Shown here: positions 10,289 through 21,632 of the stretch, piece after piece
Numbering within the stretch: position 1 is the stretch's first letter
Layout of the letters: each line of letters opens with the position of its first letter
Source of the DNA: Chitinimonas sp. BJYL2
GTDB taxonomy: Bacteria; Pseudomonadota; Gammaproteobacteria; Burkholderiales; Chitinimonadaceae
Reading direction: 5' to 3'
Assembly (NCBI RefSeq): GCF_027257935.1
Contig: NZ_JANZKW010000001.1
Coordinates: forward strand, 310,001 to 374,000
Length of the DNA: 64,000 nt
Position numbers and translations under genes: made by a program
The notes under the pieces: generated by a model
Database searches by the model: none
Told to the model about the DNA's origin: nothing
What the model saw: the letters and a program-made list of their open reading frames with translations, nothing else

Positions 10289-11739
10289 AGCACGCCCAAG
10301 CTGTTACGAATCGACTCATAGCACAGCTGAAGCAGGCGATTTGGAGCCAGGCCAATAACGACAATGGCCAGACAATTCACGGACAACAGTACGCGCATGT
10401 CGAAGTTTGCCACGATCGGGCTAGCGTCCTGTGGCTCATCCATGAACATCAGCTTGACTACGCGGAGGTAGTAGAAAGCGCCCACCAGCGAGAACAATAC
10501 TGCAATCACCGCCAGCACCACCATGTCACGCTCGACAATGGCCTGAATCACCGCCAGCTTGGCGAAGAAACCGACGAACATCGGGATGCCCGCCATCGAA
10601 AACATGACAATCAGCAACATCCAAGCAAACCATGGGCTGCGTTTGGCTAGACCTTTCAGGTCAGACAGGCGTTCTGCCTCGAATCCTTGACGGCTCATCA
10701 ACAAGATCATGCCGAAACCAGCAACGGACATGATGGCGTAGGCCAATGCGTAGAACATTGCCGACGAGTAGCCCTGAACAGTGCCCGCAACCATACCCAG
10801 CAGCAGGAAACCCATATGGGAAATCGTGGAGTAAGCCAGCATCCGCTTGAAATTGGTCTGCGCGATCGCGACTACATTGCCGACACCGATGGACAGCACG
10901 GCCAATACGATCAGCATGCCCTGCCAATCCGGTTGCAGGCCGGGTAAACCCTGAACCAGCAGGCGCATGATGAAACCGAATGCAGCCAGCTTAGGCGCCG
11001 AACCGATCAACAGCGTGATAGGGGTAGGCGCACCTTGATAGACATCCGGCACCCACATGTGGAACGGCACATTGCCCAACTTAAAGCCGATACCGGTCAC
11101 CACGAACACCAGACCAAAAATCAGCAAGTTACGATTAGCGGAACCATCGGCGATCTTGTTCGCAATCGTCGGCAAGTCGAGGCTACCAGTAGCGCCATAG
11201 AGCATCGACATACCATACAGCAGCATGCCCGACGCTAGCGCACCGAGAACGAAGTACTTCATGGCGGCTTCCGTCGCCACTTGGGAGTCACGCGGTAGCG
11301 CCACCAAGCCATAGAGCGACAAGGACAGCAACTCAAGGCCCACATACAGGGTGAGCATGTTGTTGCTCGAAGCCATCACCATCATGCCCAGCAGGGCAAA
11401 CAGGGTAAGAGTGAAGACCTCGCCACGGTACATTTGCCGGTCTGCCGCATAGGTACGGGCGTAGACAAACATGAGGCCTACGGCGCCATACATGCCCAGC
11501 TTCAACACATCTGCCATGGCATCGGCAACAAACATGCCGGTAAATGCAGTGCGCGGGGCCCAGGAGAAGCCCTCCACCGTGAGCACCGCGGCGCCCAGAA
11601 GGGTCAGCAGTGACAGCACATAGGTGATATCGCGACGTTCGTCCTTGACGAAGAGATCAATGAGCAGCACAGCCGAGGTGGCGCAAAGCAGCCAGATCTC
11701 GGGGAGCGCAGCGAGCAGATTCAAACTTGCGAGCGTCAT
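10285..11739 (-). CDS. nuoN: NADH-quinone oxidoreductase subunit N
   Basis: 484-residue antiporter-like membrane subunit of complex I, with about 14 transmembrane helices. The core LGLELLSLSLYGLVALPRD (lysine/glutamate channel region), KLAAFGFIMRLL and the conserved AYSTISHMGFLLLG are typical of NuoN. It is the last core subunit gene of the operon, 34 bases after nuoM, and overlaps the DUF2818 gene by four bases. Confidence 0.96.
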   Translation of the reverse strand: MTLASLNLLAALPEIWLLCATSAVLLIDLFVKDERRDITYVLSLLTLLGAAVLTVEGFSWAPRTAFTGMFVADAMADVLKLGMYGAVGLMFVYARTYAADRQMYRGEVFTLTLFALLGMMVMASSNNMLTLYVGLELLSLSLYGLVALPRDSQVATEAAMKYFVLGALASGMLLYGMSMLYGATGSLDLPTIANKIADGSANRNLLIFGLVFVVTGIGFKLGNVPFHMWVPDVYQGAPTPITLLIGSAPKLAAFGFIMRLLVQGLPGLQPDWQGMLIVLAVLSIGVGNVVAIAQTNFKRMLAYSTISHMGFLLLGMVAGTVQGYSSAMFYALAYAIMSVAGFGMILLMSRQGFEAERLSDLKGLAKRSPWFAWMLLIVMFSMAGIPMFVGFFAKLAVIQAIVERDMVVLAVIAVLFSLVGAFYYLRVVKLMFMDEPQDASPIVANFDMRVLLSVNCLAIVVIGLAPNRLLQLCYESIRNSLGVL

Positions 11740-11773
11740 TCTTGATGTAATCCCGGAGCGATGACCTTGGCTG

Positions 11774-13270
11774 TCAGGGCAGCTTGGTCTGTTTGACCTG
11801 AGAGATCAGCGTGTCAACGCTGGTATGCATTTTCGACGTAAAAGCCTCTGGATACAGGCCCATGCCCAGCACGGCAACCGCGAGCACCGCCAGCACAGAG
11901 AATTCACGTGCGTTGATGTCTTTGAGTTCGGCAACATGCTCATTGGCAACCTCGCCAAAGACGACACGCTTGTACATCCACAAGGTGTAGGCGGCACCGA
12001 AAATCAGGGTGGTCGCGGCAAAGAATGCGTACCAGAAGTTCACTTTGACCGCCGCGATAATCACCATGAACTCACCCACAAAGCCCGAGGTGGCCGGCAA
12101 ACCTGAGTTAGCCATGGCAAACAAGAGTGCAAACGCTGCGAACTTGGGCATCGTGTTGGCGACGCCACCGTAATCGGCAATCTTGCGGCTGTGCACACGG
12201 TCATACATGACCCCGATACAGAAGAACATGGCAGCCGAAACAAAGCCGTGGGAAATCATCTGGATCAGGGCACCCTCAACCCCGTAGGTCGTGGGTGCAC
12301 CATCCATGAACATGTAGAACCCGAGGGTGACAAAGCCCATGTGCGAGATCGACGAATAAGCGACGAGCTTCTTCATATCGGTCTGTACCAGTGCGACGAG
12401 GCCGATATACACCACGGCGATCAGCGACAGGCCAATAATGATCCAGCCCCACTCACGCGCGGCATCCGGCGCAATGGGTAATGCGAAACGCAGGAAACCG
12501 TAAGCGCCCAATTTCAGGGTAATCGCAGCAAGCACCATGGAACCACCTGTTGGTGCTTCAACGTGCGCATCCGGCAACCAGGTGTGAACCGGGAACATCG
12601 GCACCTTCACGGCGAAAGCAAAGAAGAACGCGATCATCAGGAATCCCTGCACGCCCAGCGGCAAGGCCACGCGCTGGAACTCGCTGATCTCGAAGCTCTT
12701 GCCCACCTTGAAGTACAGGTAAATGAAGGCGACCAGCAGCAGCAGCGAACCCATCAAGGTATACAGGAACAACTTGATGGCGGCGTACACGCGGTTTGCA
12801 CCACCCCAGATACCGACGATCAGGTAAAGCGGGATCAGCATCGCCTCGAAGAACACGTAGAACAACATTGCGTCCATCGATGCAAAGGCACCGTTGATCA
12901 AACCCGACATGATCAGAAAAGCGGCCATGTACTGCGCAACGCGTTCCTGTATGACCTCCCAACCAGCGATGACTACCAGCAAGGTGGTGAACGCATTGAG
13001 AATCACAAAGAACATGGACAGGCCGTCAACACCAAGATGGTAGTTAACGTTGAATGCTGGAATCCACGGGTACAGCTCTTCGAACTGGGCCCCGCCATGC
13101 AGGGGTGCAAAACCCGTGTACAAGGGCAGCGTGACCAGAAAGCCCAGCAGCGCACCCACCAGCGCCACCATACGGGCCCAGCCCGCATTGCGATCACCGC
13201 CGGTCGCCATGACGATAAGGCCGGCCACGATGGGCACCCAAATCGCCAGACTCAACAGATGTTCAGACAT
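11774..13270 (-). CDS. nuoM: NADH-quinone oxidoreductase subunit M
   Basis: 498-residue antiporter-like proton-translocating subunit in the membrane arm. Signatures include HLGVDGLSMFFVILN near the N-terminus, FFEAMLIPLYLIVGIWGG for the conserved Glu helix, HTWLPDAHVEAPTGGSMVLA and VAYSSISHMGFVTLG. It lies 47 bases downstream of nuoL in the usual order. Confidence 0.96.
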   Translation of the reverse strand: MSEHLLSLAIWVPIVAGLIVMATGGDRNAGWARMVALVGALLGFLVTLPLYTGFAPLHGGAQFEELYPWIPAFNVNYHLGVDGLSMFFVILNAFTTLLVVIAGWEVIQERVAQYMAAFLIMSGLINGAFASMDAMLFYVFFEAMLIPLYLIVGIWGGANRVYAAIKLFLYTLMGSLLLLVAFIYLYFKVGKSFEISEFQRVALPLGVQGFLMIAFFFAFAVKVPMFPVHTWLPDAHVEAPTGGSMVLAAITLKLGAYGFLRFALPIAPDAAREWGWIIIGLSLIAVVYIGLVALVQTDMKKLVAYSSISHMGFVTLGFYMFMDGAPTTYGVEGALIQMISHGFVSAAMFFCIGVMYDRVHSRKIADYGGVANTMPKFAAFALLFAMANSGLPATSGFVGEFMVIIAAVKVNFWYAFFAATTLIFGAAYTLWMYKRVVFGEVANEHVAELKDINAREFSVLAVLAVAVLGMGLYPEAFTSKMHTSVDTLISQVKQTKLP

Positions 13271-13317
13271 ATCAACCCTTAAACGCGCAAATTGTTGTTA
13301 TGTGCCAGTACGGCGTC

Positions 13318-15360
13318 TCAGTAAGAGAAGCCCAGTAGTCTGAGCAGTGCTTGCAGGTGGCCATTGAACCAGGCAAGCGCGAGCATCACGCCAATAATCA
13401 TGGCGAATGCATAGTGATAGATGTAACCCGTCTGAATGCGACGGACCAGGCTCGCGGACAAACCCACGAGTTTGGCTGCGCCGTTGACAAACAAGCCGTC
13501 GATAATCAGGGTGTCGCCGCCCTTCCAGAACACCTTGCCAATTCCACGGCCAAAGGCAGCAAAGCCCTGAATGTAGAGGTGATCCATGTAGTACTTGTTT
13601 TCCATCAGGGTATACAGCGGCATGACGCGCGCTTTGATGGCCGCCGGGATATCCGGGCGCTTCATGTAGAAGAACCAGGAAACCACCACACCCGCCAAGG
13701 CAAGCCAGAAAGGCGCCGTGACAAGACCGTGGATTGCCATCGCTGTCGCGCCATGGAACTTCTCGGACAGCTCACGCATGACCGGATGCAGATCGCTGTA
13801 GATCACCCCGTCGAAGAAGCCGCCATACAGCATCGGTTCGATCGCAATGAAACCGATCAGTACCGATGGAACAGCCAGCGCGATCAGGGGTAGCGTGACC
13901 ACCCATGGCGACTCATGTGGCTTGTCGTTCGGGCCGAGGCCGTGGTGGTGATCATCGTGTGCATGGTCTTCATGGTGATCGTGCTTGACCTGCATCCAGC
14001 GCTCTTGTCCATGGAAAACCAGGAAGTACATCCGGAATGAATAGAAAGCCGTCACGAAGACGCCGATCAGCACGGCCCAATATGCAAAACCCGCAGCCGG
14101 CAAGGTAGAGGCATGTACGGCCTCGATGATCGAATCCTTGGAATAGAAACCGGAGAGCAGCGGCGTACCAATCAGTGCTAGCGAGCCGAGCAGCGACGTG
14201 ATCCAGGTGATGGGCATGTACTTGCGCAGGCCACCCATATTGCGGATGTCCTGATCATGGTGCATGCCCATGATGACGGAGCCGGCACCGAGGAACAGCA
14301 ACGCTTTGAAGAACGCATGCGTCATCAAGTGGAAAACGGCGACCGAGTACGCGGACGCGCCCAGCGCCACTGTCATGTAACCCAGTTGCGACAGGGTCGA
14401 ATAGGCAACAACGCGCTTGATGTCGTTCTGGATGATGCCCAGGAAACCCATGAACAAGGCCGTGATGGCGCCGATGACCATGATGAAATTCAAGGCCGTG
14501 TCGCTCAACTCGAAAATCGGCGACATGCGGGCAACCATGAAAATACCTGCGGTCACCATGGTGGCAGCGTGAATGAGTGCCGAAATCGGTGTCGGGCCTT
14601 CCATCGAATCAGGCAGCCAGACATGCAGCGGGAACTGGGCAGACTTACCCATGGCACCCACAAACAACAAGATGCAGGTGACCGCCAGCAAGGACCAGGT
14701 CACGCCGGGGAACAAGCTGATGGTGGCGTCTTTGAGTGCAGGCGCCTTGGCAAACACTTCGGCGTAATCAAACGAACCGAAATGGGCAAGCACCAAACCA
14801 ATGCCCAGCAAGAAGCCGAAGTCGCCAACGCGGTTGACCAGGAACGCCTTGAGATTGGCGAAAATGGCGGTCGGGCGCTTGAACCAAAAACCGATCAGCA
14901 GGTAGGAAACCAGGCCCACTGCCTCCCAGCCGAAGAACAGCTGGACGAAGTTGTTGCTCATGACGAGCATCAACATCGAGAACGTGAACAGCGAAATGTA
15001 GCTGAAGAAGCGCTGGTAACCCGGGTCTTCCTCCATATAGCCGATCGTATAGATGTGCACCATCAGCGAAACGAAGGTAACAACGACCATCATCATGGCC
15101 GTCAGTTTGTCGACCAGGAAACCAACGGACACATCCAGTCCGTCAATCGTCATCCAGGTGTACACATTGCCGTTATAGGCCTGGCCACCATTGAGCTGAT
15201 CAAACAGCACATAGAACGAGCCGACACACGAGGCGGCCACGCCCAGAATCGTGACCCAGTGCGCGCCGGCGCGCCCCACGAAGCGGCCAAACAGGCCCGC
15301 CACAATGGCGCCAAAAAGCGGAAACAGGGCGATCAGCAGGTAGAGCGTAGGTTTATCCAT
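13318..15360 (-). CDS. nuoL: NADH-quinone oxidoreductase subunit L
   Basis: 680-residue antiporter-like subunit carrying the long C-terminal lateral helix that braces the membrane arm. FFGWEAVGLVSYLLIGFW, HVWLPDSMEGPTPISALIHA and VAYSTLSQLGYMTVALGA are the channel motifs. A His/Asp-rich cytoplasmic or periplasmic loop around residues 457-473 (DHHEDHAHDDHHHG) interrupts the C-terminal part. Such loops occur in some betaproteobacterial NuoL proteins and may bind metal non-specifically. Confidence 0.96.
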   Translation of the reverse strand: MDKPTLYLLIALFPLFGAIVAGLFGRFVGRAGAHWVTILGVAASCVGSFYVLFDQLNGGQAYNGNVYTWMTIDGLDVSVGFLVDKLTAMMMVVVTFVSLMVHIYTIGYMEEDPGYQRFFSYISLFTFSMLMLVMSNNFVQLFFGWEAVGLVSYLLIGFWFKRPTAIFANLKAFLVNRVGDFGFLLGIGLVLAHFGSFDYAEVFAKAPALKDATISLFPGVTWSLLAVTCILLFVGAMGKSAQFPLHVWLPDSMEGPTPISALIHAATMVTAGIFMVARMSPIFELSDTALNFIMVIGAITALFMGFLGIIQNDIKRVVAYSTLSQLGYMTVALGASAYSVAVFHLMTHAFFKALLFLGAGSVIMGMHHDQDIRNMGGLRKYMPITWITSLLGSLALIGTPLLSGFYSKDSIIEAVHASTLPAAGFAYWAVLIGVFVTAFYSFRMYFLVFHGQERWMQVKHDHHEDHAHDDHHHGLGPNDKPHESPWVVTLPLIALAVPSVLIGFIAIEPMLYGGFFDGVIYSDLHPVMRELSEKFHGATAMAIHGLVTAPFWLALAGVVVSWFFYMKRPDIPAAIKARVMPLYTLMENKYYMDHLYIQGFAAFGRGIGKVFWKGGDTLIIDGLFVNGAAKLVGLSASLVRRIQTGYIYHYAFAMIIGVMLALAWFNGHLQALLRLLGFSY

Positions 15361-15403
15361 GTCTGCGCGGGCAAATTCTTGTTGGTTTGTCGGGCTCGGC
15401 TCA

Positions 15404-15706
15404 TCAGCCCTTGAGGCTGTCGAGGTCTTCTACATTGATGGAGCGTTTGCTACGGAACAGCACGACGAGAATCGCCAAGCCAATAGCAGATTCTGCCGCT
15501 GCCACCGTCAGGATGAAGAACACGAAAATCTGCCCTGCGGTGTCGCCCAGATACTTGGAAAAGGCGATGAAGTTCATGTTGACGGCAAGCAGCATCAATT
15601 CGATCGCCATCAGCAGCACGATCACGTTCTTGCGATTCATGAAGATGCCGAATACCGAGATCGCAAACAGGATCGCGGCAAGCACAAGGTAGTGGGTCAG
15701 CGTCAT
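15404..15706 (-). CDS. nuoK: NADH-quinone oxidoreductase subunit K
   Basis: 100 residues with three transmembrane helices, equivalent to mitochondrial ND4L. The membrane Glu in [15 protein letters not shown] and a second in [11 protein letters not shown] belong to the proton path. It lies between nuoJ (27-base gap) and nuoL (43-base gap). Confidence 0.96.
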   Translation of the reverse strand: MTLTHYLVLAAILFAISVFGIFMNRKNVIVLLMAIELMLLAVNMNFIAFSKYLGDTAGQIFVFFILTVAAAESAIGLAILVVLFRSKRSINVEDLDSLKG

Positions 15707-15733
15707 GGGTTACAGGCTCGTTTTCGTTTGCGC

Positions 15734-16384
15734 TCAGGCCGACGGCTTGTCAGCAGCGTCGTCACTCGTTTCGGTCGAGGGTTGTTCAACCTCGGCGGCC
15801 ATTTTCACGATACGCACACGGTCTGCGCGCTTCACGGCAATCTGTTCTGCAGGATTGATGTACTTGGTGTTTTTGCGTTTGCGCAGCGTCAAGGTAACAG
15901 CAGCAATCATTGCCACCAGCAGCAGTACGGCAGCCAGCTCGAACTGCAGCAGGTACTGCGTGTAGATCGGCACGCCCAGCTGTTTGATGTTGGAAACACC
16001 ATCAGGCAGCGGCGCAACCGACGAGAAAGACTGCAGACCCGTGCTGGGCGCAATCAGGATGAGCACCATTTCAACGGCCATGATGGCGGCCACGATGCCT
16101 GCAACCGGGAAGTAATGCCAGAAGCCTTCACGCAGCTCTTCGAAGTTGATATCCAGCATCATCACGACGAACAGGAACAGCACCATCACCGCGCCCACGT
16201 AGACCAGTACCAGCGAAATGGCGAGGAACTCGGCCTCGATCAACATCCACAGCACAGCGCCGGTGAAGAACGACAGCACAAGACTGAGCGCCGCATGCAC
16301 CGGGTTCTTCGCTGTAATGACGCGCAGTGCGGAAACGATCAGGATCGCCGCAAAAACGTAAAAGATGACAATGGTCAGGCTCAT
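15734..16384 (-). CDS. nuoJ: NADH-quinone oxidoreductase subunit J
   Basis: 216-residue subunit equivalent to ND6, with five predicted membrane helices. The N-terminal helices include ALRVITAKNPVHAALSLV and YVGAVMVLFLFVVMMLDI, where the pi-bulge Tyr-Val-Gly region is conserved. After the last helix there is a polar tail of about 45 residues that is acidic near its end, as in other betaproteobacteria. Confidence 0.95.
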   Translation of the reverse strand: MSLTIVIFYVFAAILIVSALRVITAKNPVHAALSLVLSFFTGAVLWMLIEAEFLAISLVLVYVGAVMVLFLFVVMMLDINFEELREGFWHYFPVAGIVAAIMAVEMVLILIAPSTGLQSFSSVAPLPDGVSNIKQLGVPIYTQYLLQFELAAVLLLVAMIAAVTLTLRKRKNTKYINPAEQIAVKRADRVRIVKMAAEVEQPSTETSDDAADKPSA

Positions 16385-16408
16385 GGCAGCCGGCTCGATC
16401 TTGATCGT

Positions 16409-16897
16409 TTATCGGTATTTGGCATCGGCTTCACGGTGACGGGCAATCTCTGCCTCGTAACGGTCACCTACAGCCAGCAACATGGGTTTGGTGTAATAGA
16501 GATCACCGCGCTTTTCACCGTGATACTCCAGCACATGCGTCTCAACAATGGCATCGACCGGACAGGCTTCTTCACAGAAACCACAGAAAATGCACTTGGT
16601 CAGATCGATGTCATAACGTGAAGTACGGCGAGTACCGTCATCACGTACTTCGGATTCGATCGTGATCGCCATTGCGGGGCAGACTGCCTCGCACAGCTTG
16701 CAGGCAATACAGCGCTCCTCACCGTTGGCGTAGCGCCGCTGGGCATGCAAGCCGCGGAAGCGTGGCGAGTACGGCGTTTTTTCTTCCGGAAACTGCACCG
16801 TGATCTTGCGCTGGAACAAGTGGCGCCCTGTCAGGGCCATGCCCTTGACAAGTTCGACCAGCAAGAAGGTTTTGAAGAAATTCTGAATGGTTTCCAT
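16409..16897 (-). CDS. nuoI: NADH-quinone oxidoreductase subunit I (2x 4Fe-4S)
   Basis: 162-residue ferredoxin-like subunit of the peripheral arm that carries clusters N6a and N6b. Two complete motifs are visible: [12 protein letters not shown] and [12 protein letters not shown], each CxxCxxCxxxCP. The amphipathic N-terminus anchors it to the membrane subunit NuoH, whose gene is immediately upstream (15-base gap). Confidence 0.97.
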   Translation of the reverse strand: METIQNFFKTFLLVELVKGMALTGRHLFQRKITVQFPEEKTPYSPRFRGLHAQRRYANGEERCIACKLCEAVCPAMAITIESEVRDDGTRRTSRYDIDLTKCIFCGFCEEACPVDAIVETHVLEYHGEKRGDLYYTKPMLLAVGDRYEAEIARHREADAKYR

Positions 16898-16912
16898 TTA
16901 TCGCCTGCCCGC

Positions 16913-17971
16913 TTACCAGATCGAGTACGGGGTTTGCATCCACGCCGCCACGACGACGATCCAGACCAAGGTCACGGGGATGAATACTTTCCAGCCCAAA
17001 CGCATCAGCTGGTCATAGCGGTAGCGCGGGAAGGTTGCGCGGAACCACAGGAAGAGGAACATCACGAAGGCCATCTTGATGAACAGCCAGTGGAAACCGG
17101 CAGCGCCCAGATAAGGCACGGATGCAGGCAGCGGCGACAGCCAGCCCCCCAGGAACATGATCGATGTCATCGCGCCGATCAGCCACATGTTCGCGTACTC
17201 GCCCAGGAAGAACAGGGCAAAGCTCATACCCGAGTACTCGATCATGTGACCCGCAACAATTTCCGACTCGCCTTCAGCAACATCAAATGGTGCGCGGTTG
17301 GTCTCGGCTACGCCGGAGATCAGGTACACCAGCAAGAGCGGGAACAATGGGAGCCAGTTCCAGGACAGAATGGAACCACCGCCAATCCCTTGTGCCTGCT
17401 GATTGACGATATCGGTGAGATTAAGACTACCCGACACCATCAGCACGCCAACCAGGGCAAAGCCCATGGCGAGCTCATAGGAAATGACCTGCGCCGACGC
17501 ACGGAGTGCGCCAAGAAAGGCGTACTTGGAATTGGAGGCCCAGCCGGCGACGATGACGCCATAAACACCCAGCGACGTGATTGCCATCACATAGAGCAAG
17601 CCGGCATTCACATTGGCCAGCACCACATCCGGTGCAAACGGAATGACAGCCCAGGCTGCGAGTGAAGGCGCCAGCACCATGATGGGGGCAAAGAAAAACA
17701 AGCCGGTAGAGGCCGCGCTCGGAGAAATGATTTCCTTGAGCAGCAACTTCACGCCGTCGGCAATGGGTTGCAGTAGACCAAACGGACCCACACGATTCGG
17801 GCCGATGCGGATCTGCATGTAGCCAATCACCTTGCGCTCAGCCAGTGTCAGGTAGGCGACGCAGCCGAACAGCGGACCGACGATCAGGATGATCTTGAGC
17901 AGGGTCCAGGCGACCAAGCCCAAGGTCGGGCCCAAGGAAGACAGGAAGAGGTTGTGGAGCGTGTCGATCAT
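16913..17971 (-). CDS. nuoH: NADH-quinone oxidoreductase subunit H
   Basis: 352-residue membrane subunit (ND1) forming the quinone tunnel at the junction with the peripheral arm. [19 protein letters not shown] and [17 protein letters not shown] are diagnostic quinone-site loops. The start ATG at 17971 is preceded by TGAGGAG at good spacing. An in-frame GTG at 17989 lies within nuoG and is less likely. Confidence 0.96.
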   Translation of the reverse strand: MIDTLHNLFLSSLGPTLGLVAWTLLKIILIVGPLFGCVAYLTLAERKVIGYMQIRIGPNRVGPFGLLQPIADGVKLLLKEIISPSAASTGLFFFAPIMVLAPSLAAWAVIPFAPDVVLANVNAGLLYVMAITSLGVYGVIVAGWASNSKYAFLGALRASAQVISYELAMGFALVGVLMVSGSLNLTDIVNQQAQGIGGGSILSWNWLPLFPLLLVYLISGVAETNRAPFDVAEGESEIVAGHMIEYSGMSFALFFLGEYANMWLIGAMTSIMFLGGWLSPLPASVPYLGAAGFHWLFIKMAFVMFLFLWFRATFPRYRYDQLMRLGWKVFIPVTLVWIVVVAAWMQTPYSIW

Positions 17972-17981
17972 CTGGCTCTCC

Positions 17982-20306
17982 TCAGGCACGCGTCACGTCG
18001 ACAGGGCCGATGGCCTTGCCAAGTCCAATGGTACTGGGGTGTGAGGTCGCCAGACGTACGACGTCTACAGCCAGACCTGCATCAATCACCACCGCGCCCG
18101 TCATGCTGCGATCACCCTGACTGACTCTTGCTGCATCACCGCTCGACAACCCCAGACGCGCCGCCGTCGCCGGCGACAAACCAATGCCGGGCGCTGCTGC
18201 ATCGCGGGTTTTCTGCAAGGAGGAGGCACGGCGCACCAGCGAGTCCGCCTGATAGATCGGTACTTCGCCCAGACGAACAAGTTCGTTTGCAACGGTATTG
18301 ATCTGAACGGCATGCTCAACCTGGTTATCCAGCTTGGCAGAAATGCCCGCTTCACCAGATGGCAGGGCGGCCTTGCGAACGGCATCCACGCTATCGAGGT
18401 CGAAACCTTCGATCCCGAGCAGATTGCCCAAGACACGCAGCACTTTCCATGCAGGACGGCTGTCACCAAGCGGCTTGACCACGCCATTGAAGGTCTGCAG
18501 GCGGCCTTCCATATTGATGAAGCTACCTGCCGTTTCGGTAAACGGCCCGACAGGCAGCAGCACATCCGCGTAATCGACGGCGGCATGCTTGAATGGCGAC
18601 AGGGCCACTACCATCTCGGCCTGCTTGAGCATATCCAGCCCGGCCTCACCATGAAGGCCATCGAATTCGGGTTCGGCATTCAGGAGAACAACTGCCTTGC
18701 GCGCTTGGGCAAAGGCATCCGCCATACGTAAGCCCAGCACCTGCGCACCCACCGTATTGGCGGCTTCGCTGGCAAAGCCCAGTACAGCGCCAGTAATCTG
18801 GGCCAGCTGTGTAGCCAGTGCAGCAAGTTCCACTGCGCGCGGATGATGTGCTGCCAGATTGCCCAGCAGGATAGACGCGTGCTGTCCTTCGGCCGTGGCC
18901 GCATCAATCAGCATCTGCGCAATCGCATGCGCGTCCGGACCGACTTCAACGGTAGCCACGTCGGCAGGAACCGCTACTTGGCGGATCTCTGCGGCAGCCT
19001 TGACCACGGCCGCCAAGGACTCCACCCATGCATCAGGGCGTCGGATCAGCTTGGCACTGATGGTGGTCTGCAATGCATCATCAGCCGCATGCAGAACAGC
19101 CAGCTTGGCGCCGCGCTTGACGCTCTGGCGAAGTCGCTGTGCAAGCAGAGGCTGCTCTTTGCGCAGGGTCGAGCCGACAACAAACACTGCCTTGCTTTGC
19201 TCCAGCGCCACAATACTCTGACCCAACCAGAGGGAGCCCTTGGAGGCAGATGCCAAGCGGCTATCTGCAGTACGGCCGCCGACAAAGGCGCTCGCACCCG
19301 CAACCGAGTGACTGATCTTGTTGAGAAGGAACAGCTCTTCCAGCGTCGAGTGTGGCGTAGCGACCAAAGCGAGTGACTCGGCCCCATGGTCGCGAGCGAC
19401 GGACTTGAGACCATTGGCGACATACTCAAGCGCAGTCTGCCAATCCGTCTCGATCCACTGACCGCCCTGCTTCAGCAAGGGTCGGGTCAAACGTTGGTCG
19501 CTATTCAACGCCTCGTACGAGTAGCGATCGCGATCCGCAATCCAGCATTCGTTAACGGACTCGTTTTCCAGAGGCAGCACACGCATGACACGGTCGCCCT
19601 TGACCTGGACTACCAGATTGGCACCAAGACCATCATGGGGGCTCACGCTCTTGCGGCGCGACAATTCCCAGGTACGAGCCGTGTAGCGGAAAGGCTTGGA
19701 CGTCAGGGCGCCCACCGGGCACAGATCGATGACGTTGCCGGAGATTTCGGAATCCACCGTCATGCCGATAAAGGACATGATCTCCGAGTGCTCACCACGA
19801 CCGGCCATGCCGATCTCTTGCAGACCAGCCACCTCTTCGGTGAAGCGGACACAGCGGGTGCAATGGATGCAGCGGGTCATGTCGGTGGAGATCAGCGGGC
19901 CGAGGTCCTTGTTCGGGACCACACGCTTTTCTTCCTGATAGCGCGAAGAAGAAGCGCCATAACCCACCGCGAGATCCTGCAACTGACACTCGCCGCCTTG
20001 GTCACAGATCGGACAGTCTAGCGGATGGTTGATCAGCAGGAATTCCATCACGCCTTCTTGTGCCTTGACGGCCATATCAGAGTGCGTGTGAACCTTCATA
20101 CCGTCACTGACCGGCGTGGCGCAGGCTGGCAATGGCTTGGGAGCCTTTTCTACCTGAACCAGACACATCCGGCAGTTGGCAGCAATCGACAGCTTCTTGT
20201 GATAACAGAAGTGCGGAATGTACGTACCAATGGAACGTGCGGCCTCAATCACCGTCGTTCCGTTCGGGACAGTCAGTTTGGTACCGTCGATTTCAATTTC
20301 AAGCAT
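17982..20306 (-). CDS. nuoG: NADH-quinone oxidoreductase subunit G
   Basis: 774-residue large iron-sulfur subunit. The N-terminal ferredoxin domain has the 2Fe-2S ligands [15 protein letters not shown]...C. Then come [14 protein letters not shown] (His-ligated N5-type cluster) and [10 protein letters not shown]...CPVGAL (N4). The rest is a molybdopterin-oxidoreductase-like domain with no catalytic role. The extra CxxCxxxC set that binds cluster N7 in E. coli NuoG is not visible after N4. The gene sits between nuoF (32-base gap) and nuoH. Confidence 0.96.
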   Translation of the reverse strand: MLEIEIDGTKLTVPNGTTVIEAARSIGTYIPHFCYHKKLSIAANCRMCLVQVEKAPKPLPACATPVSDGMKVHTHSDMAVKAQEGVMEFLLINHPLDCPICDQGGECQLQDLAVGYGASSSRYQEEKRVVPNKDLGPLISTDMTRCIHCTRCVRFTEEVAGLQEIGMAGRGEHSEIMSFIGMTVDSEISGNVIDLCPVGALTSKPFRYTARTWELSRRKSVSPHDGLGANLVVQVKGDRVMRVLPLENESVNECWIADRDRYSYEALNSDQRLTRPLLKQGGQWIETDWQTALEYVANGLKSVARDHGAESLALVATPHSTLEELFLLNKISHSVAGASAFVGGRTADSRLASASKGSLWLGQSIVALEQSKAVFVVGSTLRKEQPLLAQRLRQSVKRGAKLAVLHAADDALQTTISAKLIRRPDAWVESLAAVVKAAAEIRQVAVPADVATVEVGPDAHAIAQMLIDAATAEGQHASILLGNLAAHHPRAVELAALATQLAQITGAVLGFASEAANTVGAQVLGLRMADAFAQARKAVVLLNAEPEFDGLHGEAGLDMLKQAEMVVALSPFKHAAVDYADVLLPVGPFTETAGSFINMEGRLQTFNGVVKPLGDSRPAWKVLRVLGNLLGIEGFDLDSVDAVRKAALPSGEAGISAKLDNQVEHAVQINTVANELVRLGEVPIYQADSLVRRASSLQKTRDAAAPGIGLSPATAARLGLSSGDAARVSQGDRSMTGAVVIDAGLAVDVVRLATSHPSTIGLGKAIGPVDVTRA

Positions 20307-20338
20307 GGTCGGGCTACCCGATCAATTGTCCACCCGGC

Positions 20339-21628
20339 TTAGTAGCCAGGAACGATGCACTTCTTGTGTTCAATGTGGTGCAGGAACTCATCACGGAAAT
20401 GCTTGAGCATGCCCTGTACAGGCATGACTGCCGCATCACCCAGGGCACAAATGGTTCTGCCCGCGATGTTCTTGCCCACAGACTCCAGCAAATCCAGATC
20501 CTCGGGGCGCCCCTGACCATTTTCGATCCGGTCGACTACCCGATACAGCCAGCCGGTGCCTTCACGACAAGGCGTGCACTGGCCACACGATTCTTCGTAA
20601 TAGAAATACGAGAGTCTGCGCAGTGCCTTGACCATGCAGACGGTCTCATCCATCACGATAACGGCACCGGAGCCCAGCATGGACCCCGCCTTGGCGATGG
20701 CATCGTAGTCCATCGTCGTTTCCATCATGATGTGCGCAGGCAGCACAGGCGCGGACGAACCGCCAGGAATCACGGCCTTGAGCTTCTTGCCACCACGCAT
20801 GCCGCCGGCCATTTCGAGCAGTTCGCTGAATGGCGTGCCCAGCGGCACTTCAAAGTTACCAGGGCGATTCACATGGCCCGAAACCGAAAACAGTTTGGTG
20901 CCGCCGTTGTTGGGCTTGCCCAGCTCAAGAAACTTCTGGCCACCCTCGCGGATGATGTAAGGCACCGAGGCAAAGGTCTCGGTGTTATTGATGGTGGTCG
21001 GCTTGCCATACAGACCGAAGCTCGCCGGGAAAGGCGGCTTGAAGCGCGGCTGGCCCTTCTTGCCTTCGAGCGACTCCAGCAAGGCCGTTTCCTCACCGCA
21101 AATGTAAGCACCATAACCATGGTGCCCATGCAGCTCGAAACTGAAATCACTGCCGAGGATGCGCTCACCGAGAAATCCGGCCCGGCGCGCTTCTTCCAGC
21201 GCGGCTTCAAAGCGCTGATAGGCTTCGAACACTTCACCGTGGATGTAGTTGTATCCGACTGTGATACCCATCGCGTACCCGCCAATGATCATGCCTTCGA
21301 TCAGTGCGTGCGGGTTGTACTGGATGATGTCGAGATCTTTGAAGGTACCGGGCTCACCCTCGTCGGTATTGCAGACGAGATATTTCTGGCCCGGGAAGCT
21401 GCGCGGCATGAAGGACCACTTGAGCCCCGTGGGGAAGCCGGCACCACCACGACCGCGCAATGAAGATGCCTTCACTTCGGCAATCACCGCGTCCTGGGTC
21501 ATGCCCTCGGCAATGATCTTCTTGAGGGCAGCGTAGCCGCCACGCTTTACATAGGCATCCAGCGTCCAGCAATTGGGGTCGTCGAAGTCGACTCCGTCGA
21601 ACACTACGCCCTTGACGTAAACGGTCAT
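20339..21628 (-). CDS. nuoF: NADH-quinone oxidoreductase subunit F
   Basis: 429-residue subunit that binds NADH, FMN and cluster N3, the electron entry point of complex I. The NADH motif [13 protein letters not shown], the FMN-loop region [17 protein letters not shown] and the 4Fe-4S ligands [11 protein letters not shown] with a distal Cys in RTICALGDA are all present. It starts four bases after the nuoE stop. Confidence 0.97.
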   Translation of the reverse strand: MTVYVKGVVFDGVDFDDPNCWTLDAYVKRGGYAALKKIIAEGMTQDAVIAEVKASSLRGRGGAGFPTGLKWSFMPRSFPGQKYLVCNTDEGEPGTFKDLDIIQYNPHALIEGMIIGGYAMGITVGYNYIHGEVFEAYQRFEAALEEARRAGFLGERILGSDFSFELHGHHGYGAYICGEETALLESLEGKKGQPRFKPPFPASFGLYGKPTTINNTETFASVPYIIREGGQKFLELGKPNNGGTKLFSVSGHVNRPGNFEVPLGTPFSELLEMAGGMRGGKKLKAVIPGGSSAPVLPAHIMMETTMDYDAIAKAGSMLGSGAVIVMDETVCMVKALRRLSYFYYEESCGQCTPCREGTGWLYRVVDRIENGQGRPEDLDLLESVGKNIAGRTICALGDAAVMPVQGMLKHFRDEFLHHIEHKKCIVPGY

Positions 21629-21632
21629 GCGC

